Of a DNA stretch of 45,000 bases, positions 24,430 to 34,369 are shown one piece after another (within the stretch, counting starts at the first letter, position 1; each line of letters begins with the position of its first letter). The stretch is taken from positions 112,958 to 157,957 of the forward strand of contig CAUYUJ010015499.1 in the NCBI GenBank assembly GCA_963575745.1. The letters are read 5' to 3'. The notes below the pieces were generated by a model that ran no database searches, was not told where the DNA came from, and was given only the letters and a program-made list of their open reading frames with translations. A program made the position numbers and the translations under genes. Source of the DNA: Prorocentrum cordatum. Lineage: Eukaryota; Sar; Dinophyceae; Prorocentrales; Prorocentraceae.

Positions 24430-24745
24430 CGGCCCCCCCGCAGGCCGGGCGTGGCGAGAGACGTCCGTTTTTTGTTTTGTTTTGTCTTGTGTGTGTGTGT
24501 GTTTTGCAGGACGTGGGATGTCTGGGTCCGCCGCCCGCCCGCTCTTTTCGGAACGACCAGCGGCGCGGGGGGGCTCCCCCGCGGCCCCGCCGGGAATCGT
24601 GGCGAGCAGTCTCCGCCCACTTTCTCTTCTTTTCAAGGCGATGGATGTTTGTATCCGTCGCCCGCCCGCCCTTTTTGCACAGACCAGCCGCCGCGGGGGG
24701 GACCCCCTGCGGCCGCGCCCGGAATCGACGGCCCGCCGCACCCGC
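24430..24745 (+). repeat. Tandem GC-rich repeat, unit about 130-150 bp, two to three copies
   Basis: GGATGTCTGGGTCCGCCGCC and GGATGTTTGTATCCGTCGCC are 127 bp apart; each is followed by CGCCCGC, an (AC)GACCAGC block and a G-run/CCCC/GCGGCC block. A third, partial unit precedes them with GTGGCGAGAGACGTCCG matching GTGGCGAGCAGTCTCCG. Confidence 0.6.
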
Positions 24746-24869
24746 CGGTGGTCGCGCCTTGAGGAGGAGCCCCCCGCCGCCGCACGGTCCAAAGTGTCGC
24801 GGGTGCAAAGGCAGAAGCAAATGCAGCCGTGGCGGGGGAGGGATTGCAGCTTCCGCGTAGCGAGCGGCG

Positions 24870-25200
24870 GGAGGAAGAGGGAGGGTGGGGGAAGAGGGAG
24901 AGGGGGAGGGGGAGGAGGAGAAGGAGGAGGAGGAAGGAGTAGGAGGAGGAGGGAGTAAGGAGGAAGTGAAGGAGGGAGAGAAGGGGACGAGAGGAGGAGA
25001 AGGAGGGAGGAAGAGGAGGAGGAGGGAAATGAGGATGAGGAAGGGTGGAGGGGAGGAGGAGGGGCGAGGAGGAGGAGAAGCAGGAGCAGAGGAGGGAGGA
25101 GGAGTTTCAGGAGGAGGAAGGAGGGAAAGGGAAGGAGGAGGAAGGAGGAGGAAGAAGGATGGGAGGAGATAAAAAAAAGAGGAAGGAGACGAAGCAGGAC
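24870..25200 (+). repeat. GGA/GAGG array
   Basis: Purine-only stretch of degenerate GGA units. Frames in it are low complexity. Confidence 0.85.
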
Positions 25201-25964
25201 GAGGAGGAGGAGAAGGCGGCGGAAGGTATGTCCGATGTCTCGCTTCTTCCTGGATGCTGGCGTTCTGATGCGCGGCTGATCCGCGTATCCAAGAGTCTTC
25301 GGCTGTTGCTGCGTCGGATGCTTTTCTGCTGCCTGCTGGTACGTCGTCTGTGCCTTCTTCCTTTCCTGCTCTGCGTCTGCAGTCTCCTTGGTGAGCGCGG
25401 GTTTAATCTCTTCGTCTGCTTCTTCTCCTCCTCCTCCGCCTCCCTCCTCCTCTCGCCTATTCTTCGGCTTCCGTGTCTGCTTCTTCGTCTTCTTCTTCCT
25501 CTGTGTCTTCCCAAAATAATCCCCCTCTGCTCTATCCCCAAAATCCCATCCCCCGCCCCCCAGCCCGCTCCCCCCCCCGACCCCGCCCCCCAAAAGCCAC
25601 CCGCCTTGCATCAACAGCGAAGCCCTCACCCCATTGGGGCCCCCACAAGCACAAAACATATATGCATAATCAAGAAGAGCATCACAAAATTGCACATGCA
25701 ACACCCCGCCATATTAGCAACAAACCAGAACCTTGTTTTTTGCAATTGCAAAAACACGCAGCCCTTTTCCCTCCCCGCCAGGCAGGTCTCGTGCCGCGCC
25801 CCCCCAGTACCCATCGGCACCCAGCTGGGGCGCGGCGGCGGCGGCCACGTCGTTGCACCGAGGCCTTGCCCCGTGGGCGTCTGGTGCCTGCCCTCCGCCT
25901 CCCACCGGCTCGGCCCACTTCGCGCCCAGGGGGGGAGGGGGGCGGTGGCCGGCCGCAGGGCCTG
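25200..25964. other. Unassigned intergenic sequence
   Basis: Several overlapping open frames exist on both strands, but none shows a recognisable domain or a consistent composition. No gene supported. Confidence 0.4.
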
Positions 25965-26006
25965 GGCATCGTCATCATCGTCATCGTCCTCGACGTCTTC
26001 ATCGTT

Positions 26007-26053
<47 letters not shown>

Positions 26054-26145
26054 TATCGTCATCGTCATCGTCATCGTCGTCGTCATCGTCATCATCGTCA
26101 TCGTCGTCGTCATCGTCACTATCATCCTCATCATAGTCATCGTCA
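25965..26145 (+). repeat. TCATCG hexamer array
   Basis: Near-pure CATCGT units from 25,970 to 26,140, with occasional TCGTCG and TTATCG variants. Confidence 0.9.
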
Positions 26146-26175
26146 TCTCCGGGTGCCGCCGCTGTGCTGTGTGTT

Positions 26176-26331
26176 GGGTCGGGCGTGTCCCTCTGCAGGA
26201 GGAGCGTTAGAGGGTAGTGGAATATTACAGGGTAGTGGAGTGGCCTGTTTTTTGACTAATTATGTGTTTTTCGCATACTTTTGTTTTTAGTTTCTCACGA
26301 AAATCGCCTGTAGGAGGACATGCCTGACCCA
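26176..26331. mobile_element. MITE-like element, TIR family X
   Basis: GGGTCGGGCGTGTCCCTCTG at the left is mirrored by GTAGGAGGACATGCCTGACC at the right. The interior includes a partial tandem repeat of the phrase AGGGTAGTGGA. No clear target duplication is visible. Confidence 0.75.
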
Positions 26332-26417
26332 GTACTAGTACAGTCGGACCGAGGTGGAAGATCCAGGTCGGCTCGGGGAGGGTACCCTCGTGCTCTTCGT
26401 TCTTGTCCTTGTTTCGG

Positions 26418-26620
26418 AAAAGACAAGACGCCATGAACATGAACTTGTGGCGCTCCTCGCGGATTTCTTGGATCCGCGCTGGGCGCCCCCCCCCAGCGGC
26501 GCCTCAGGCGCCGCCCCTGGCGCGCTCCGCGCGCCAGCGAGGGGGGTCCCGCGCAGGTCCAAGAAATCTGCTCGGAGCGCCAAAAGTTTATGTTTGTTTT
26601 TTGTTTTGTTTTTGTTTGCT
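26418..26620 (+). mobile_element. Family A palindromic element, stand-alone copy
   Basis: The copy carries TGGCGCTCCTCGCGGATTTC, GGATCCGCGC, a GGCGCC/GCGCGC core, then AGGTCCAAGAAATC, GGAGCGCC and AAAAGTTTATGTTTG. The arms are inverted repeats of each other. The 3' end runs into T/G-rich sequence, so the boundary is approximate. Confidence 0.7.
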
Positions 26621-26649
26621 GGTTTTTGTTGTTTTTATATTGTCCAGGA

Positions 26650-26812
26650 GGGAAAAAACACACACAGACACAATTAATCGTCGATTCCCCAGAAAATATG
26701 GGAAAATATGGGAAGTGGGGGGGAAGACAGAAACTCAGAAAATATGGGAAAATATGGGGAACCTTTTTATTTGTGTGTATTTCTTTGTGTGTCCTGGGGC
26801 CCCTTCAATTGT
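26650..26812 (+). repeat. Interspersed repeat (family U), second copy
   Basis: ACACACAGACACAATTAATC, GTCGATTCCCCAG, a tandem doubling of AAAATATGGGAAAATATGGG, and TGTGTGTATTTCTTTGTGTG followed by CTGGGGCCCCTTC. The order is the same as at 16,160. Confidence 0.5.
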
Positions 26813-26933
26813 TGCGCGATCGTGTGCAGCCAGCCTGGGGAGGGCACTCCCGAGTGCTCTTCAGTTTGGGCCGGCGGAGGGCCTCCCGCTCTCGAGGGAT
26901 GCTCTTCCGGCCTGGGCCCGGCTGTGCTAGCAG

Positions 26934-27222
26934 TAGGTCGGGCATGTCCCCCTGCACGCGACTTTCGGGAGAAAATAAAAACAAAAGCGTGCAACACAAA
27001 CAGAACTAGTCAAAACAACCCAGGCCACCCCTCCAACAAAAATGAATTAGTCAAACAAACCATTAGTCAAAAAACATAAGTAGCCAAAACAGTTGGAGAA
27101 CAAATAAAGAATAGCCAACAAATGGTTCAAGAGGGATCAACATGCTAGAAAAATCGCTCCCAGACTGATTTTATCGTCTACTCTCGAATATTCCTCTCCT
27201 GTAGAGGGACATGCCCGACTTG
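26934..27222. mobile_element. Larger TIR family X element (about 290 bp)
   Basis: TAGGTCGGGCATGTCCCCCT (left) pairs with CTGTAGAGGGACATGCCCGA (right). The interior is AT-rich with repeated phrases AGTCAAA/CAAAACA, and is about twice the length of other copies. Flanks TGCTAGCA and TGCCAGCG agree at 6 of 8 bases. Confidence 0.68.
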
Positions 27223-27346
27223 ATGCCAGCGCCCCCAGGGGGGGGCTGAGGGCGCTGCTGCGGCGGCTGGCCAGTGCGACTGCGGGCTGCACGCGCGGGG
27301 CGCTCCAGGAGGCAGGAGGGGCCTCGCCTTCCGGAGATCTTGGCGT

Positions 27347-27347
27347 C

Positions 27348-27414
<67 letters not shown>

Positions 27415-27435
27415 TTTTTTATTATATATATATAT

Positions 27436-27474
<39 letters not shown>

Positions 27475-27480
27475 TATTTT
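27347..27480 (+). repeat. Poly-T tract followed by AT array
   Basis: About 63 T in a row from 27349, then a short mixed A/T stretch and TATATA units to about 27,470. Further T-rich DNA continues to 27,625. Confidence 0.9.
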
Positions 27481-27624
27481 TAATATTATTAATATAATAT
27501 ATTGTTGTTTTTTTTTTTTCCGTTTCTTTTTTTTTTTTTTTGTTTTCTTTCTTTCTTTCTTTCTTTTGTATATTTATATCTATATATAAATATACTATAT
27601 ATTATCTATTTTATTTTTTTCTTC

Positions 27625-28451
27625 CCACGGCGGGCGACTTTTTGCCATGTTTTTTGGGGGCCCCGGGGCCATCACACGTCGACCTGGCCAGAAACAGCGC
27701 CCGCAGGAAGATTGTATGTGTGTTCTGCCCGCGATGCTGCATGTAATCGCCGCGTCGGACCTCGGTCTTCGAGGGACGATTGAGAAGCTGATGTCGCTTC
27801 GTCGACGGATGGCCGCGGAACAGCAAAGCGGGGGCGGCCTCGCCAGTGGATCGGGACGATCGACGTGGGTACGAAAAGAGCGGGCACAAAGGCCAACAGC
27901 AGTTCCTGCTCATCTTGAACAGGGCCACGACCCTGCAGTCGGTACGATCGAACTGTCCACGGGAAAATAATGGGTACGACAACGCACATCATGTCCTGCT
28001 CGGTTTGAACATGGCTCGCTGTCGGTGTCGCCGCGGACGTTGTCCATGTGAGACAGAAGGTCGCCTGCCCAACAGCGGCCGCTGTCAGTTTTGGACAACA
28101 TGTGGTGTTGGGCATCGTGCAATTTTTTCAGTGCGCACCCATTTCGGGTTTTCAAAGTGGCAGATGGCAGAAACAAACGAGCCCCCCCCAAGAGATGGCA
28201 ACATTCTTGGGCTCGGCAGTTTTTCGCCCTGGATCTGGAGCCAGACTAAGGCCCTGGAGGGCCGAACAGAAAACTGCATAAATCGGGGGTGGACAGAAGC
28301 CCCACCCTGACCCGTCGATTAGTGATTTCTCCGTCTTCGGTTCTCGCGATGGCGCCGCGGCCGTCATGTTCCTGGCTTGCGCCCGCCAGGCTTGGTTTTC
28401 ACTGAACCCCGTTTTGGTAAAGGGGGCTCCTGCCCATCCCCGACTAAACCG
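27625..28451. other. Unassigned intergenic sequence
   Basis: A partial family R-like start (27625-27690), then unique sequence with balanced composition. Frames are short and overlapping; nothing recognised. Confidence 0.4.
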
Positions 28452-28561
28452 TCAGTCCCGGAGCTCCGCGCGGCTTTCTCGGATGGGCGCTGGGCCCCTC
28501 TGTGCAGGCGCCCCTGGGCGCCGAGGCTCCAGCGCAGGTGCCCGAGAGCTCCGCGCTGACC
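28452..28561 (+). mobile_element. Diverged family A palindromic element
   Basis: GGAGCTCCGCGCGGCTTTCT, GGGCGCTGGGCCCC, GGCGCC, GGCTCCAGCGC and GAGAGCTCCGCGC follow the same order as in intron 2 (2733-2860). The purine-rich ends are not recognisable, so this is a degraded or internal copy. Confidence 0.5.
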
Positions 28562-28794
28562 CCCGCAGCCTCGTGCCGAGTCCAGGGGGGGGGGGCATGG
28601 GCCGAGGCGTGGGGGGTGGGGCAGCGGCCCGCCGAGCGCCCGCCGAGCGCCCGCGCGCCGCCACAGTCGGGGACTGCCCCCCCCCTCCCCCCCCCGCCGA
28701 GGAGCGTGCGGCTGCGCCAGCGGGGGGGGGGCCCGTCGCCGACCCATCAGCGATGCCTCGCCGATGCCAGGTCGGCGTCCCCGCTTCCTGAGTG

Positions 28795-28912
28795 GAGGAG
28801 GAGGAGGAGGAGGAGGAGGAGGAGGAGGAGGAGGAGGAGGAGGAGGAGGAGGAGGAGGAGGAGGACGAGGAGGAGGAGTGAGGAGGAGGAGGAGGAGGAG
28901 GAGGAGGTTCTG
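28795..28912 (+). repeat. GGA array
   Basis: Almost pure GGA units, interrupted by GACGAGG and GTGAGG. Confidence 0.9.
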
Positions 28913-29838
28913 TGAGGGTCCTGCGGGCCTGGCAGGGACCCCCCGAGAGGCCGAGGGCGTGCCCCAGCTTTCCGCCTTGGCCGTGGGGCGTGGCGAGGGG
29001 GCCCGCTGGTTGGCCGGCATCGCCCGCACGGCCGCGCGGCACCGAGGCGGAGCTCGGAGTGGCAGCCGCAGCCGCCGTGGCCAGCAGCTCACCAGGCGCG
29101 CGGTGCCCCGCCCCTCCTCCATTTCTCCCCCTCTGTCCTGCCAACTTTCCTCCCCCTCTTCCCGTGTCCCCCTGTTTACGTTGAGCGGACTGTCGTCCAC
29201 GGACCTGGCAGCAGCGAGAACGTAGAAGGCGATCCCGTGCTCCCCATCCCACTTCCCCCTCCCCCCTCCTCCATGTCCTCTCCCTCCGTCGTCGTCATCC
29301 TTCTCCCCCACTCCGTCGCCTCCGCTGCCCTCGGAGGAGCAGGCGAGCGCGGCGGAGACGGCGGTCGTCGCGACTCCGCCCGCGCCGACGACGCTGGCCA
29401 CGCCGGCGGCGACGGCAACGACAGCGCCGCGACGCCGACGGCCGACCACGACGCCGACGGCGGCGGCGCCGACGCCGACGACGGCGGCCTTGGCGGCGCC
29501 GACGGCGACCACGCCGCCCACGGCGGCGGCGCCGCCGACGGCAGCGACGGCCGCGAGGCGTGCGCGCCCCCGGGCGCGCGCTCGCCCCCCTGCCGCATGC
29601 CGGCGCCGCACCAGTGGGCGCGCTCGGCGTGTGCGCCCGCCGGCGCGTGGTCGCCGGCGGCGCAGGCGCCGCGCGCGGTCGCTGCCGACGCCGACGCCGA
29701 GCTCGCGGCGGCGTCGCGTCGGCCGCGTCGGCCGCGTCGGCGCCGACTCTGACGCTGCCGAGCGCGCGGCGGCGTCGCCTCCCAGGGCTGCTGGCGCGGA
29801 CGCCGGCGCTGCCGAGCGTCGGAGGTTGGTGGGGTCCT
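28913..29838. other. GC-rich sequence with GACGCC/GGCGGC low complexity
   Basis: 29340-29760 is built of degenerate GCCGACGGC units, so frames on both strands stay open (Asp/Ala/Gly-rich or Pro/Thr-rich). I do not treat them as genes. 30140-30290 is similar. Confidence 0.5.
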
Positions 29839-29987
29839 TCGGTCTGGCATGTCCTCCTACAGGCGGATTTTGGTAGAAAAATAATCAAACAAATTTCGCA
29901 ACAGTCAAAACTGATCAGCAAATCGTCCCCATATTATTTTGTGACTATTTTTGAAGACTCCTCCTGTAGAGGGACAGGCCCGACTTC
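29839..29987. mobile_element. MITE-like element, TIR family X
   Basis: The left end GGTCTGGCATGTCCTCCTAC and right end GTAGAGGGACAGGCCCGACT are inverted copies with a few changes. The interior is AT-rich. The flanks TGGGGTCC and TGGGGCCA match at 6 of 8 positions. Confidence 0.75.
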
Positions 29988-30411
29988 ATGGGGCCACCAC
30001 CCTGCCAAGCCGATGAGCCATTGCTCTTTTCCTGTTCTCGACGATGTGTCGCGCCCGCGGGTCTGCGCCCGCTGGATTGGGAGGTCGCTTTCTCACGGAA
30101 GGGTGCTCGTCTCAAGGGGTCCCCGTCCACCCCCGAGAGCGGCTGCCGGCGACGCCCTGTGCTGGCGCGAGCGCCGACGACGGCGACGACGTCTGCGACA
30201 CGCGGCCGTCACTGCCGCCGATGGCGCCGCCGCTGGCGACGGCGGCAGCGACGCGGCGACGACGCCGCGGGCGCGCGGCCGCCGCCTTTCACAGGGGCCA
30301 CGCTGCTGGCGGCGAGGCTTCGAGGTTTCGAGTCTTCAAGGCTTTGAGGCTTCGAGGGCTCGAGGCTTCGGGGGCTCGAGGCTTGATCAAGCCTTGATCT
30401 TGGATTCCCGA

Positions 30412-30459
30412 AACCCTCGAGCCTCGATCCTCAAGCTTGAGGATCGAGGCTCGAGGGTT
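30412..30459. repeat. Perfect 48-bp palindrome in a TCGAGGCT-repeat field
   Basis: AACCCTCGAGCCTCGATCCT then CAAG|CTTG and back is perfectly self-complementary with no spacer. The surrounding 30300-30600 consists of degenerate direct and inverted repeats of CGAGGCT/AGCCTCGA. Confidence 0.85.
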
Positions 30460-30935
30460 CCGGGGTCGAGACTTGAGGATCGAGGCTCGAGGGATCCAGG
30501 AATCCAGGATCCAGGCTTCGTGCTTCGAGGCTTCGATGTTCGAGGGATCGAGGTTCGATGATCGAGGCTCGATGCTCGAGGATCGACGGATCAAGTTTTC
30601 CGGAGGTCTTCGGATTTGGTTGGCTCCTGTTTGGGCCTCCAGAGACCTCTGGGGACCCCTGTTGGCGTCGGCGTCGCGGTCGTCCTCGTCGTCGCCTGTG
30701 TCGGCGTCGGCGGCGTCGGCGGCGTCGGATGCGGTGTGGTTGGCGGTGGCGTCGGCGGCGCGTCGTCGTCGACGGCGGCGGTTTCTGGAGGATCTTGGAG
30801 GTTTTCGATGGTGTTCGGCAGTTTCTGGCAGCTCTCGGCGGTTTCAGATTGTTTCTTGCGGTGCCCCTTGGGTCCTGGGAGGTTCTCTTCTGGGCGAGGG
30901 GTGTGCTGTGGCCTTCCGGGAGGGGGTGTCGAGAG

Positions 30936-31094
30936 AACAAACATCATAAACCTACGCTTCTGTAGTCCCGCGCTGATTTCTGGGAACGGCGCGGGAGCCC
31001 CTTGCGGCGCCTCCAGTGCCGCCACTGGCACCCTCCGCGCGCCAGGGAGGGGGATCCAGCGCCGACCCGAGAAATCAGCGCGCACCTCTGACAG
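30936..31094 (+). mobile_element. Diverged family A palindromic element
   Basis: CGCGCTGATTTCTGGGAACG, GGCGCC, GCGCGCCAGGGAGGGGGATC and GACCCGAGAAATCAGCGCG form mirrored arms like those of the other family A copies. ACAAACATCATAAAC at its left corresponds to the GCATAAACA motif of intron 1. A second, unrelated TIR element (31096-31258) begins directly after it. Confidence 0.62.
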
Positions 31095-31095
31095 T

Positions 31096-31258
31096 TAAGG
31101 CGGGCCTGTCCCTCTACAGGGGGAAATTATATTCAAAAGCAGTAAAAAAATAGCCTGGGGACCATTTTTGGAGTATTTTTGGGCATCATTTGAATCCTTT
31201 TTCCCGTATTTTGTATTTTTCGTCCCAAATCCCCCTGTAGGGGGACAGGCCCGACCTA
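31096..31258. mobile_element. MITE-like element, TIR family X
   Basis: TAAGGCGGGCCTGTCCCTCT (left) is mirrored by the right end AGGGGGACAGGCCCGACCTA. Flanks CTGACAGT and CTTACAGT are 7 of 8 identical, supporting an 8-bp target duplication. The interior is AT-rich. Confidence 0.82.
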
Positions 31259-31310
31259 ATCTTACAGTTGATGGTCATGATGCAATTTTCCGCTGCTTCA
31301 GGGCTCGTTC

Positions 31311-31464
31311 TAGGGGGCCACATGCGAACCCTACCCCCACCTCCCACGATTTCTGAGGGGGAGGATGGGGTTCACTTCGCTCGGGAGCTCCCGAACGAAG
31401 TGAACCCCACCCCACCCCTCAGAAATCGTGGGGGGTAGGGGTAGGGTTCGCATGTGGCCCCCTA
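31311..31464. mobile_element. Near-perfect 154-bp palindrome with 5-bp flanking repeat
   Basis: Arms of about 70 bp run from TAGGGGGCCACATGCGAACC inward through CACGATTTCTGAGGGG and GGGGTTCACTTCG to a centre at CTCGGGAGCTCCCGAA, then back. CGTTC stands immediately outside both ends (31306-31310 and 31465-31469), which fits a 5-bp target duplication. It would fold into a very long hairpin. Confidence 0.8.
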
Positions 31465-31627
31465 CGTTCTCCCCTCCCCCCGGGCCTCCTCCGCCTCGCG
31501 CTCCGTGCCCGCCTCATCATTTGGTGCCTCACTCCGCCGCCTCGGAGGCGCCCCCCTCCGCCGCTCGAGCGCTGCTTTTGAGCCGGGCGGCCGCAGAGCA
31601 GAACAGCTGCTTCGGAGCGGGCTATGA

Positions 31628-31818
31628 TTGTGGAGGACGACCACTGGAGAGGAAGCGTGCTGCCAAATAGTTCCCAGATGTCTGAAACATCTGTTAAGCA
31701 TGGTTTTTAAGTGTAAAAGCATGTCTCAAACACTTTCAGGAGATGCTTCACACATTTCAAACACACGTTTCCTTCGATGATAGGACGGTTAGGGTGTCCA
31801 TTGTCGTGGCATCCGCAA
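31628..31818 (+). mobile_element. Stand-alone copy of the family B introner-like element with 8-bp target duplication
   Basis: The element is 191 bp with ends TTGTGGAGG and CATCCGCAA, and is flanked by a perfect direct repeat GGCTATGA (31620-31627 and 31819-31826). It is the same family and orientation as intron 4 of the coiled-coil gene: shared blocks include TGGAGAGGAAGC, AGATGTCT, CACACATTT and TGTCCATTGTC. If the surrounding DNA is transcribed, G|GCTATGA...CGCAAG|GCTATGAG could splice as a GC-AG intron. That would join a short open frame (...NSCFGAGYEQGGG) on both sides, but I see no other evidence for a gene here. Confidence 0.85.
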
Positions 31819-31826
31819 GGCTATGA

Positions 31827-32760
31827 GCAGGGGGGGGGGTGCGGAGACTGCGGCGCGCAGCCGATGCCGCCTCCGCCGTCCGGGGGGCTCTCCGCGATGC
31901 GCGGCCGTCCCCCGGCGCCGGGGCGCTGCTGGTGAAGCGGATGCATGCTGCCGATTTCCTTTCGAGCCCCCTGTGGTACCCCGCACGCCTCCATCGATGT
32001 GCGCCGTCGAGCAATTCTTTCAGTGTGGCTCCTCGCTGTCTCGTTGCCTCGCAGATGGGCCACCACCTGATTCGCAACCTGCCCCTCCGTGCCACGTGCG
32101 CGCCGTGTGCGTGCGCCGCGCGGCGGCCGTTTGGGCCCATGCCTGGGCCCATGCCTGACGCAGGGGGCCGAGAGCTCCCCAGACATCCGCCGACATTTTC
32201 TTGTTTTTTATTCGGTTTTCCCCGCGGCCTCAGTTTTATCCGTTTCATTCGGTTTATGATTCGGTTTCCCCCGCGGCCTTCCCCGGGCCTTCGGTTCTCC
32301 CCGCGGCCTTGTTTTACTCGGTTTAAGTATTCGGTCTTTTATTCGGTTTTCCCCTTTTCCCCGCGGGTGGCCTCTCGCCCCAGACTCCTCTTCGAGGGCC
32401 CCGGGGGGCTCGGCGACGGGCCCCGGAGGCCGAAGATCCCAGGAGAAGCCGCGCCGGCTCGAGCAAGGTCTCATCCTCGGACCTCGGGGCCCCGCTGCGT
32501 GTCGCACACGCACCGGGCGGCGTCTTTTTTTCGAAGGATTGCAAAAAAAACCAAGGATTGCAAAACGAAGGATTGCAAAAAAAAACCCTTCGAGGGATTG
32601 CAGCAAAAACCCTTTTTGCAGTCCTTCGCTCGAGCTGTGCGCCGCGAACGCAGCTCGGGGGCCTGCGAGAGGCGGGTCCCAGGCGAAGAGTGGCCTCCCC
32701 TGGGGGCTCGGCGGCCGGTCCCGGGGCTCCTGGGGGGCCCAAGGGTCGGCAACACGTCAA
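31827..32760. other. Unassigned sequence with small tandem repeats
   Basis: CCCCGCGGCC and ATTCGGTTT alternate several times at 32,205-32,365. AAGGATTGCAAAAAAAACC recurs about four times at 32,537-32,620, and a TGCAGCAAAAACC/TTTTTGCAG hairpin follows. No gene is supported. Confidence 0.55.
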
Positions 32761-32949
32761 CCCAGACCCCCTCAAGCTGTGACAAGAAGCGCGGCGGGCA
32801 ATTTTTCGCTATTTTCGGCCCCTCTGGGGGCCCTTACCGGCCCTCGGGACCGTCAAGGAACGACTGGGGATGCAAAACCGGTCCCGGGGAATATGTCCAG
32901 ATTGCTGCGGGTCCACGTCAGGAAAAATTCATTCCGTCGGGGGTTTGGG
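32761..32949 (+). mobile_element. Family R repeat, well preserved
   Basis: CCCAGACCCCCTCAAGCTGT at the left and CGTCGGGGGTTTGGG at the right flank the blocks TTTTCGGCCCCTCTGGGGGC, CTCGGGACCGTCAAGGAACG and AAACCGGTCCCGGGGAATAT. This is almost block-for-block the copy at 23,782. Confidence 0.66.
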
Positions 32950-33301
32950 AAGAGTGCTCGTTCGCCGGAGTGGCCTTCGCAGCGCGGGCTTTGAGCGTCG
33001 CGGGGGTGCCAGAATTGATCAGTGGCTAACCGTCCTGGCTTGCCTGGGGGTCCACCAAAGCATGTTCTAAGAGCCTTTTGTGGTATGCGCGAAGTGTTCT
33101 TGGAACATGTCTGGCTGATACCGTCTTGTTTCAACACGTCGGCTTTCGGAAGAAATCAGCGAACCCTCATGCCGCATTCATCTGTCAATGCCCCCCCAAT
33201 GATCAAGGTTGGCGGTGGGTTGAACAAGCTGCACTTCGGCCGCAGTCTTCCCCGCGCGTGCCAACTTTGAATTTGGGGGGCGGGAGAGAGTCCACTAATT
33301 T

Positions 33302-33458
33302 TAAGTCGGGCGTGTCCCTCTACAGGGGGATTTTCGACGAAAAACAAAGCATACCCCAAACATATTCCAAAATGGTCCAAAATTATTTTAAAGATAGTCC
33401 CCAGACTATTTTTTACTATTTTTGAATATTCCCCCTGTAGAGGGACATGCCCGACTTA
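33302..33458. mobile_element. MITE-like element, TIR family X
   Basis: This is the best-preserved pair of ends: TAAGTCGGGCGTGTCCCTCT plus ACAGGGGGA on the left, and the matching inverse ending GAGGGACATGCCCGACTTA on the right, about 30 bp each. The interior is AT-rich and noncoding (157 bp in total). No clear target duplication remains. Confidence 0.85.
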
Positions 33459-33639
33459 GCATTCATTGTTTCCCGCTACCGGCAGGCCGCCGCTGCCGCA
33501 CCGCGTGCAACGATCGACAAGCCGCGCACCGGACGCCACCCTCGCCTCGGGTCACCCCCCTCGTGCTGGCACGCGGTCAGGGACAGCGTGTCGCGCCGCC
33601 GGGTCTGGCCTGCACCACCCGCCGGCGCGACACGCTACA

Positions 33640-33770
33640 GGAGGAGGAGGAGGAGGAGGAGGAGGAGGAGGGAGGAGGAGGAGGAGGAGGAGGAGGAGGA
33701 GGAGGAGGAGGAGGAGGGAGGAGGAGAGGAGGAGGGGAAGGAGGAGGAGGAGGAGGAGGAGGAGGAGTTT
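33640..33770 (+). repeat. GGA array between two copies of a CACCACCCG(C/T)CGGCGCGACACGCT phrase
   Basis: TGCACCACCCGCCGGCGCGA before the array and TGCACCACCCGTCGGCGCGA after it are near-identical, each followed by CACGCT. The array looks as if it arose within, or duplicated, this phrase. A related CTC array lies at 33935-33983. Confidence 0.8.
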
Positions 33771-34369
33771 GGCGTGCACCACCCGTCGGCGCGACACGCT
33801 GCGCACGTCCCACCCCCAGGCGTGAACGTCCCGAGCTGCTCCGGCCTCCCGCCCCGCGGAGCGGAGCGACGCGCGCTCTGCTCGCGGGGCACCGCGTGCC
33901 GTCAGGGCCGCGCGCTACGAGGCGCTGAGCGAATGTCCTCCTCCTCCTCCTCCTCCTTCTCCTCCTCCTCCTCCTCCTCCTCTCGGTCCCAGATCCTCGT
34001 CAAATCAGTTTGGGTGGCTCGGCCCGCCGCAGGCGCCGACTTGGTGGAGGCAGTGTCGCGGTTTGGTCGCGCCGCGGGTGGGTCGCGGTTTGGTCGCGCC
34101 GCGGGTGGGTCGCTGCTCGGAGGGGCCCCGCCCCGTCTGCACAGAGGCGTGTGCACCTGTCGACTTCACCTGCCCAGTTACGCTGGACGTCCAGCCTCAT
34201 CCGTGGATCTGTGGAGCACGTCGACGCCTGGGGTGGACGAGCACTCCAGGGGGCGTGCGAGGCGTGTGGAAGTGTTGCAGAGGTGCGTTCAGTGAACAGG
34301 GGGGCCTTGTGTGTAGTTCATTGTGAAGACGGCGAGCGCGAGCCTGGGGCGACGCGTCAGGAAGTGAAT

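Noticed and set aside
28913-29100. Coding-like frame after the GGA array
   Set aside because: Overlapping frames are equally open and nothing is recognised.
29237-29752. Asp/Ala/Gly-rich 171-residue frame
   Set aside because: Composed of degenerate GCCGACGGC units; the other strand and frames are equally open, and there is no domain.
31428-31940. Possible gene spliced across the free family B element
   Set aside because: The frame joins in phase, but there is no start signal, homology or further exon; kept only as a comment on the element.
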